This document shows positions 57,030 through 64,000 of a stretch of DNA of 64,000 nucleotides, in pieces (positions within the stretch are counted from its first letter, which is position 1; each line of letters begins with the position of its first letter). The notes beneath the pieces were generated by a model. The model saw only the letters and a program-made list of their open reading frames with translations, was not told where the DNA came from and made no database searches. The DNA is taken from positions 250,501-314,500 of the forward strand of contig JAGVRJ010000010.1 in NCBI GenBank assembly GCA_019059635.1, read 5' to 3'. The position numbers and the translations under genes were made by a program. Origin of the DNA: Proales similis. Lineage: Eukaryota > Rotifera > Eurotatoria > Ploima > Proalidae.

Positions 57030-58122
57030 ATGCCGTATTGTAACCAGCCGACGGTCCATGTTGGCAAGCTGACTGACGAGAACATTGAGTTCTCGGTTGA
57101 GAATACCGATCTCAGGTATCGTTCGAGTTCAGCTAGTTCTCGCATGAATCGATCTAATCCGACCGTTTTAAGCGTGGCCAATGCTCTGCGCCGAGTTTGC
57201 ATTGCCGAAGTGCCTATTCTGGGTGAGTGAGCTCAGTCAAATAGATTTGAACCTATTTCCTCTAACTAACGGCCCTCGCCAGCCATCGACTGGGTTCAGA
57301 TCGAGGCGAACACGTCGGTTCTGTTCGACGAGTTCATCGCCCACAGAATCGGCCTCATTCCACTTTATTCCGAGGAGGTCATTGACAAGATGGTCTATTC
57401 GCGGGTGAGTGTGCAGACTTTTAAATGATTTCAATTCAGACCTTTACCACCAGCTCCCTACGCCAGGACTGTACTTGCGACGAATTCTGTCCCAATTGCT
57501 CAGTAGAGTTTACTCTAGACGTGAGATGCAACACAGACTCAAACATTGCGGTCACGACCGCTGATCTAAAGTCGAGCGATCCGCGCGTGGTTCCGGTCAG
57601 TTGAAGACTCTGCCACTCTCTATTATGTCACTCATCTCGACCTTGTATGTGTTTGTGTGTGTCTGCTTGGATGGTTTGAAGGTCACCTCAAGAATTCAGG
57701 AGGAAGAGGCTTATCAAGATGAGAACAACGACATTCTGATTGTCAAACTGAGAAAAGGCCAGCGCTTGAAGCTGAGAGCCTACGCACGCAAGGGATTTGC
57801 CAAAGAGCACGCCAAATGGAATCCGACTTGCGGAGTCTCGTTCGAATACGACCCGGACAATGCGCTGCGTCACACGACCTATCCGAATCCGAAAGAGTGG
57901 CCACGAAGCGAGTTCTCCGAGCTGCCTCCCGACTCGCCCATGAACGAGCTTCCGTTCGACCCGCACGGCAAGCCCAAACGCTTCTTCTACAACGTCGAGT
58001 CTTGCGGCTCGTTACGGCCCGAGACAATCGTATTAACAGCCATAAACACAATCAAAAACAAACTGGGCGACCTTCAGACCCAGCTTTCGAATGAGATCGA
58101 AAGAGACGCTCTCGCCATCTAA
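57030..58122 (+). CDS. POLR2C: RNA polymerase II subunit RPB3
   Basis: Five exons (57030-57115, 57173-57222, 57283-57404, 57467-57595, 57682-58122) give 275 residues, the same length as human RPB3. [20 protein letters not shown] starts the dimerisation domain. [16 protein letters not shown] and [20 protein letters not shown] follow, then the zinc site [11 protein letters not shown]. Next come [37 protein letters not shown] and [20 protein letters not shown]3 pairs with RPB11 as the alpha-like assembly platform of Pol II. Exon phases agree throughout and introns are 57-86 nt. AATAAA at 58221. Confidence 0.95.
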
Positions 58123-59792
58123 GCCCCACGCAGTTTAAACAAAAACAGCAAAAGCAAGCACCAGCTCTGCGTCTGCTGCTCTTATTTAGAAGCTCAATAT
58201 GCACTCGAGCTTTTACATTCAATAAAGTGTAATAAACGCACCATATTAGGCTTTGGGAGTAGCAGACAGCAGGAGCAAGGCCAAGCCAGACAGAAGATAA
58301 AAGAGATAATCGATATTGAGATGAGCAAGCCTCTTAGCTCATCATCATTCATCAGAGTCTGTGGCCCCGAGCAACATCAGTGCACGCCTGTAAATTGGAC
58401 CGCGTTTAGCCGAGCAATAATGAATGGACGGCCGGGCGCCACTTGATTGGCGTTGCGTTGTTCTAATCTCTGGCTGGCAAAGGTTAGCTTATCAAGCGTT
58501 TCGCATGTTTTCAATGATTTTGTGCGCTTTGATATGACGCAATCTGAGAGCGTCTCTCTCTCTCTCTCTTTCTACTGTTGGCGCCGCCTGTAAAGACTGC
58601 GGCTCGAAATGAGGCGGCCTATTGCAATAATCGATCAGTTGCTGCACTGCCTTGCCGGCTTGTTTATGAGGCGCCAATGCCGTTGCTCACTGCTCTGGTA
58701 TTTTAGGTAGGTTCTGATGCAAATCACACCAACACACAACCAATCACACACACACGCCAACTCAGAATACAAACGAGCAAATCAATAACAAAAAGCACAC
58801 ATATATCAGAAATTTGTGTATCTGCGTGCGCGTGTATGGATGTGTTTATCTATTACCTTAAAAATGGGCCGCAATCACTCAGAATTTTTATTAGTTCGCG
58901 CAACATCCAAGTTTCTCTCGCTCGCAATTTAATTTGACTGCGCTGTGATCCGAGCGCCCGCCTCAAGTGTGCTTCAATTTACTTTGGCGCATAATCGATT
59001 AATCGAGCCGTTTACAAATTAAGAACAATAAGAAGAAGAAGAAGAAGAAGAATACGTAGAAAGAAGCCAGCAATGCCAAAAAGAGAGAGGCCCAGAAACA
59101 GAGAGGAGGAAAATGGGGGGGAGAGAGAGGCATTGACGTTACATAATCTTTAGGCAGCACACACACACACACATCGGAGGCGCTATAATCAGAAATAAGG
59201 CAGAGCTGGTCTCTGCACCTCTGGAAACTCGATACCATCTCATCCACATTCTGGGCGGGCGTTGCTTGCATGCGGTTGATTTTTTCTTGCTTTGGCAAAC
59301 TTGGCGCGCGCATATTTGCGATCGCGGCTGTTTTTCTTGCCACTGCTATAGCTGCTGCTGCCAATGTAATTGTTACTGCCAAACGCATCCAATGCTCGCT
59401 TGGCCTTCCCCCGCTGCTGCTGCTATTGTCGGTGTGGATGCCGCTGTTGGTTGGGCGCGTGCTATTTACCAAAATGTTTGCTGCATGCGCTGCTAATGAG
59501 ATCGGGCCCAACTAGAAGGATTTGCCAAAAAGATCAGCGCTGAGCAGACGAATAGACGAGCGAGTGCGGTATCGAAAGTTATTTCGACTCTCCTTCATAT
59601 TTCATGTTCGCCTCGCCCGCCTCTATCATTTGCGATTATTAGCTGCAGAAGCGTTCGTTTTAATAAAAGAGTTTTAAAAAGCGCCGCTAGATGCGTTTCT
59701 AGTTCGACTTCTGAGCGTTGAAAGCCACACACACACTACAGTCAATAGAGCAGCGAACAGCAACGACAACAACAAACGCGCCAGAGTTGAAC
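58123..59792. other. Gene-free region with microsatellites
   Basis: No supported gene. It contains TC (about 58555-58569), CA (about 59160-59172) and GAA (about 59031-59051) tracts and CTG-rich stretches near 59345-59430. It includes the upstream region of the double adenylate kinase gene. Confidence 0.5.
58221..58226 (+). terminator. Polyadenylation signal of POLR2C
   Basis: AATAAA about 100 nt after the stop codon. Confidence 0.6.
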
Positions 59793-62700
59793 ATGTCTTT
59801 TAACGGCGGTCGTAAGAGCCACGGCTCTGGATTTGCTTCGTACTCGTACTCGTCGCCACTGAGAGAGTTATCAATGCCAGCATCAACGCGCTCTCAGGCA
59901 TCAGCCTCGAATGCTGCTGCGGCTTCTTCGTCTAGACGGCGTCGAATGCCTTCAGTGGACCCTGAATATCTGGTAGCTTTTGCTTCGCATTGCTTGGCTT
60001 AAATTCGATCTCTCATCGCTCAATCAGGACGCCGAAGCAACAATGGACAGTGCCAACAAAGAGTACCACAACTCTCACGCTTCATTCTTGTCCAAACGAT
60101 GGGAGAACAGACACTACTACCACGGCATCCAGGACGCGGTAAACAAAGTGCCCGAAGCCAACAGGCAAAAGGTTTTCAATCGTTTGCCTCGCAGGTCGTG
60201 GATCAAGGCGTTCAGCTGAATCGAATCTTGCGTCTGCTCGAGGAGGAAGAGATGTCGCTGTACAAACGTTGCAATCTCTACTCGAGCGTGCGGTCCAAGT
60301 CGCGCGGTCGCCAGAGCAGGACAGCCAGCGTGTACAATCCGTTTCAGGCGGCGCTCAACTCGTCGGAAATGGCGCTCAAGCGACACAAGCAGTTTGAGGT
60401 TAGCCATTTTGGCTGCATGTTCTCCAAGGCGCAATCTTCTAATTTGGATGTTCGCTCGCGCTACTAATAATTCAGATTGACATGGCTAACAAGGAGAAGA
60501 AAAGTGAAGACGGGTCTAACTTTAGATCTAAATCATTGCAGGTTCGATCTCTCGTAGTAGCTCAGCCGGTTGGTTATTATGTGACGTTTTTTGAGGTGTT
60601 CGCAGTTTGTAGCTATTCTTTTCCATTCTGAGAAGTTGTTTCCCACTGCGCGCTTGTCTTGTCCCCTATTGCAGCCACGTGCACAAACCAGAGAGAATTG
60701 CGTTCGCACCGTCTGCTTGTCACCGTCGATGCCAAATGGAAAATGAACAAGGCATGCGTCCCGCCCAAAGCTGCATCGGACTGTCTCCCCTCCGATTCGC
60801 GTCCGATCGTTCAATTCTTTTTCTCTTATTTAAGTCGATCACTGAGCTAAACGAGAGACTAAACACACTCACGCGTGAAAGACACCAGTTCAACATTCGT
60901 TCGTTTGAATCAGAGATTCAAGCGCCGAAAGTGGACCGTCTCTTTGATAAGGGACTAATGAAAACCTGGGATCCACTAGAAAGCTCTAACTACAGTTCTA
61001 ACACATCCGCCCGAGCTCGAGCGGACTATGAAACTACTGAGATTAACACAGAGAGTAACAAGGTACCTGGGTCTAACAATCTAACCAACGGTGCTAACAA
61101 GCCGCTCTAAAAACCAAACTAATCCAAATTTCAGAACGCAATTAGAGAAGAGTTGGAGAGATCTCGCCGTTCTAAGCTCAGAACTGCCAAGGTCGTGTTC
61201 GTGGTTGGCGGACCTGGCAGTGGCAAGGTAAGCTAGGCGACAGCCCGAGTCCCAGAGAACGCTTTGATCTAAATGTGCTATCAACAGGGAACCCAATGCC
61301 AGAAGTTGGTCGACAACTACGGCTACACGCACATCTCCAGCGGCGATCTGCTGCGTGCTGAGGTGAAATCGGGCTCCGAGCGAGGCCAGCAACTCAACGA
61401 GATGATGCAGCGAGGAGAACTGGTGCCGGACGAAGTCGTGCTCGAGCTGATCCGGGAGGCCATGCTCGCTGCCATCGACCGCTCGAAGGGCTTCCTCATC
61501 GACGGATACCCGCGCCAGGTGAGCCAGGGAGCGCAGTTCGAGAAAGAGATCGCGCCGTGCAGCACCGTGCTGTACCTGCACGCCTCGGACGAAGTGATGA
61601 AGGAGCGTCTGCTGAAGCGGGGCGAGACTTCGGGTCGAGTGGACGACAACGAGGACACTATCAAGCAGCGGCTGGACGTGTTCCACCAGGCCACGCAGCC
61701 TGTGGTGGAGCACTACGGCGCCGAGGGCAAGCTCCAGCAGGTCGACTCAGAGCGCGCTCCCGACGACGTCTTCCAGGATGTACTCAAAGCCCTCGAACTT
61801 GAGGATTTGAAACTCAAGAGGGCAAGAGGTTGGTCTATTTTAAATTTTGCATTGTGAGCCTCAGAGGATAAAAATTGGCTGTAGAACTTGAAGAAGAGCG
61901 AAAAAGACAAGCCGAACAAGAGGAGAGGGAAAGAAAAAAGAGAGAAGAAGCGGAAAGACGCGCCAAAGAAGAACAAGAGAGGCTTGAGCAGGAGAAAGCC
62001 AGAAGAGAAGCTGCTGAGAAAGAAGCAGCCGAGAGAGAGGCCAAGCAAAAGGAAGAAGCTGAGCGTCTTGCAAGAGAAAAGGCCGAAAAGGAAGAGGCTG
62101 AAAGGAAGGCAAAGGAGCAAGCCGAAAGAGAAGCTGCAGAGAAGGAGCGAGCCAGTAAAGAAGAAGCAGAGCGGCTGGCGCGAGAAAAAGCAGAAAATGA
62201 GGCATTAGACAAAGAAGCCGCAGAAAGAGAGATGAAAGAAAAAGAAGAGGCTGCGAGAGTCCAACACGAGAAAGAAGAACAGGAGAGACTTGAGAGAGAA
62301 CGACTTGAGCGTGAAAGACAGGAAGCTGAAGCAAAACGAAAAGAAGAAGAGGAGGCGGCAAAAAGTGCTGAGGAAAGCAAATTAGACGACGAAGAGACCA
62401 GAGCGCGACAAGAAGCTGAACTTCTCGCCAAAAAAGAAGAAGAGGAAAGAGCTGCTGCCGAGGCAAAACGAAAAGAAGAGGAAGAGAGAGAAGCGGCAGA
62501 GAAAGCCCGTCTTGAGCAAGAAGCAGCCGACAAAGCCAAAAGAGAACAGCAGGAAATGGAGAAAAAACAGAAAAAGCTACAAGAACAAAAGTCAAAGCTT
62601 AAAAACGCCCAGGTCGTGTTCGTGGTTGGCGGACCTGGCAGTGGCAAGGTAAGCTAGGCGACAGCCCGAGTCCCAGAGAACGCTTTGATCTAAATGTGCT

Positions 62701-63827
62701 ATCAACAGGGAACCCAATGCCAGAAGTTGGTCGACAACTACGGCTACACGCACATCTCCAGCGGCGATCTGCTGCGTGCTGAGGTGAAATCGGGCTCCGA
62801 GCGAGGCCAGCAACTCAACGAGATGATGCAGCGAGGAGAACTGGTGCCGGACGAAGTCGTGCTCGAGCTGATCCGGGAGGCCATGCTCGCTGCCATCGAC
62901 CGCTCGAAGGGCTTCCTCATCGACGGATACCCGCGCCAGGTGAGCCAGGGAGCGCAGTTCGAGAAAGAGATCGCGCCGTGCAGCACCGTGCTGTACCTGC
63001 ACGCCTCGGACGAAGTGATGAAGGAGCGTCTGCTGAAGCGGGGCGAGACTTCGGGTCGAGTGGACGACAACGAGGACACTATCAAGCAGCGGCTGGACGT
63101 GTACCACCAGGCCACGCAGCCTGTGGTGGAGCACTACGGCGCCGAGGGCAAGCTCCAGCAGGTCGACTCAGAGCGCGCTCCCGACGACGTCTTCCAGGAT
63201 GTACTCAAAGCGCTGAATCTAATTAGCCAGAACCCTGATAGCCCAACATCAAAGAAGTTCGACCTTTCCAAGCTTGACCAGACAATCAACTCGATTGTGG
63301 GACTGGTGCTTGACAAAGCGTCGCATCATCAAGAAGTGAAAGAAGATGTCACCGAGAGCATATCCAAAGCAATAAAAGACATCCTCCAGAATGAGCTAAA
63401 GCCAGATGAGGCCTCGGGCTTTTCTTTTGTCGAATACGAGAACCTTGAGATTTACCATGGACCAACGCGGCTCGTCGACTTTTTGGATGCGGCCACTTCC
63501 GATTCAGATCAAACGGGCGCTTCCAAGTCGCACAACTACTCTAGCGAGGGCCATGCGCACGGCGAGATAATCATTCGAGTGCATCAGGGCCAGCGAGTGA
63601 TGGTGAAAGCCGACGAGCACAACGACACTGTGATTTCAAACATCGACAAAGGCGAGATAATTATTCGACATGTAGATACGGATTTGGTTCTGAGCGTCAA
63701 CCACCATTCAAGGCCGACCGAGCCGGTTGAACTGAGCGTGCTCGGACAAGCCTACATCAAGGACCTGTGCGGCACACTGAAAGCCAAACGCTTCAGGGGC
63801 ATCGTTATTGTCAAAAATGACCTCTGA
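59793..63827 (+). CDS. Double adenylate kinase with E/K/R-rich helical linker
   Basis: Nine exons (59793-59972, 60028-60138, 60195-60398, 60476-60541, 60835-61062, 61135-61227, 61288-61828, 61885-62648, 62709-63827) give 1101 residues. The first 280 are polar with short coiled coils (QGVQLNRILRLLEEEEMSLY). Adenylate kinase domain 1 (about 283-462) has the P-loop GGPGSGKGTQC, the SSGDLLRAEV segment, IDGYPR and RGETSGRVDDN. Residues about 463-715 are an unbroken Glu/Lys/Arg/Ala helix. Domain 2 (about 718-897) is almost identical to domain 1. A 200-residue C-terminal region of unknown type follows. Adenylate kinases interconvert AMP, ADP and ATP; domains are of the AK1/AK5 short-lid kind. The multi-domain layout and extended helix suggest anchoring to a cytoskeletal or ciliary structure, which is inference. 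Exon 3's 5' side is the least certain junction. Confidence 0.85.
61191..61790 (+). repeat. Adenylate kinase module, copy 1 of a 600-bp direct duplication
   Basis: This block matches 62612-63211 at a constant offset of 1421. I found one difference: T at 61682 against A at 63103, changing Phe to Tyr. The match includes the complete 60-nt intron that splits the P-loop between Lys and Gly. Confidence 0.95.
61885..62600 (+). repeat. Coding low-complexity tract (Glu/Lys/Arg/Ala helix)
   Basis: About 240 codons of irregular repeats on the theme EAERLAREKAEKEEAE, purine-rich on the plus strand. It links the two kinase domains. Confidence 0.9.
62612..63211 (+). repeat. Adenylate kinase module, copy 2 of a 600-bp direct duplication
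   Basis: The second copy of the block at 61191-61790. Sequence diverges abruptly on both sides of the match. Confidence 0.95.
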
Positions 63828-64000
63828 ATACGAGACCGGCTCTTTTTATATTAAATGATGATCATTGTTCGCTAGCTTGTTTAGTAAGAACCCGTTTATG
63901 TGGCGCTCTAGGCCCCCTGAATCGCGAGTCCCGCGCGACTACCCAATTTCTGAACGGCTCTCCCGACCTCATTGTGTGTTAGAGTTTGTCAAATTAAATT

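Noticed and set aside
61835-62647. Long minus-strand open frames over the adenylate kinase linker
   Set aside because: They arise from the purine-rich E/K/R repeat read in antisense and give Ser/Phe or Leu-rich low-complexity sequence.
1-64000. Mobile elements, CRISPR arrays, viral remnants
   Set aside because: I looked for transposase or reverse transcriptase motifs, terminal repeats and spaced repeats by eye and saw none. Short or decayed elements could be missed.

Overview
This is nuclear DNA of a small-genome animal. Nearly every gene is recognisable by its metazoan orthologue (APC8, EXOC2, MIOS, MMADHC, MTRR, p22-phox, CIN85/CD2AP, Rabin8, RPB3, DHX16). Most are cut by many short GT-AG introns, typically 50-66 nt, with 200-600 nt between neighbours. 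I cannot name the species. The tiny introns, secreted M15-type peptidases and roughly balanced base composition fit a compact invertebrate genome. I see no transposon, CRISPR array or viral gene. Exon boundaries were read by eye: I required canonical splice sites, phase agreement and protein continuity. They are predictions without transcript support.

Layout. 1-4389 is gene-free and rich in simple repeats. 4390-8927 (-) is a cytospin-like coiled-coil gene. 9987-15456 is a tight head-to-tail minus-strand series: CYBA, HSD17B12, CDC23/APC8 and an FYV7/CCDC59-type gene. 16151-17249 (-) is an unrecognised gene. 18663-19172 (+) is a Tctex-type dynein light chain, convergent with EXOC2 (19353-22564, -). 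23214-24179 (+) is a C6orf136-type gene and 24472-27276 (+) an intronless DHX16 helicase. 27457-29582 (-) is a secreted M14 carboxypeptidase and 30105-32367 (-) an unrecognised coiled-coil protein. 32368-36992 is a 4.6 kb desert. 36993-38186 (+) is another unrecognised gene. 38601-42557 (-) is MIOS and 42847-44016 (-) is MMADHC. A tRNA-like cloverleaf lies at 44317-44387 (-). 45361-46978 (+) is a triple-SH3 CIN85/CD2AP protein. 47344-49002 (+) holds two M15-type secreted paralogues, the second apparently catalytically dead. 49149-50420 (-) is a class A GPCR, 51068-51349 (-) a C/EBP-gamma-like bZIP and 51489-53444 (-) an intronless methionine synthase reductase. 54455-54699 (+) is a 42-residue membrane micropeptide gene. 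54914-56503 (+) is Rabin8/RAB3IP, 57030-58122 (+) is RPB3, and 59793-63827 (+) is a double adenylate kinase.

Functional links. MMADHC and MTRR both serve cobalamin-dependent methionine synthase and sit 7.5 kb apart. EXOC2 and Rabin8 act in the same Rab8/exocyst secretion route. DHX16 and RPB3 belong to mRNA production. The strongest leads for new biology are the adenylate kinase gene, whose catalytic module including its intron is duplicated almost perfectly within the frame across a long E/K/R-rich helix; the active/inactive M15 pair; the three-exon micropeptide; and the class I tRNA-like element with an AGA anticodon.
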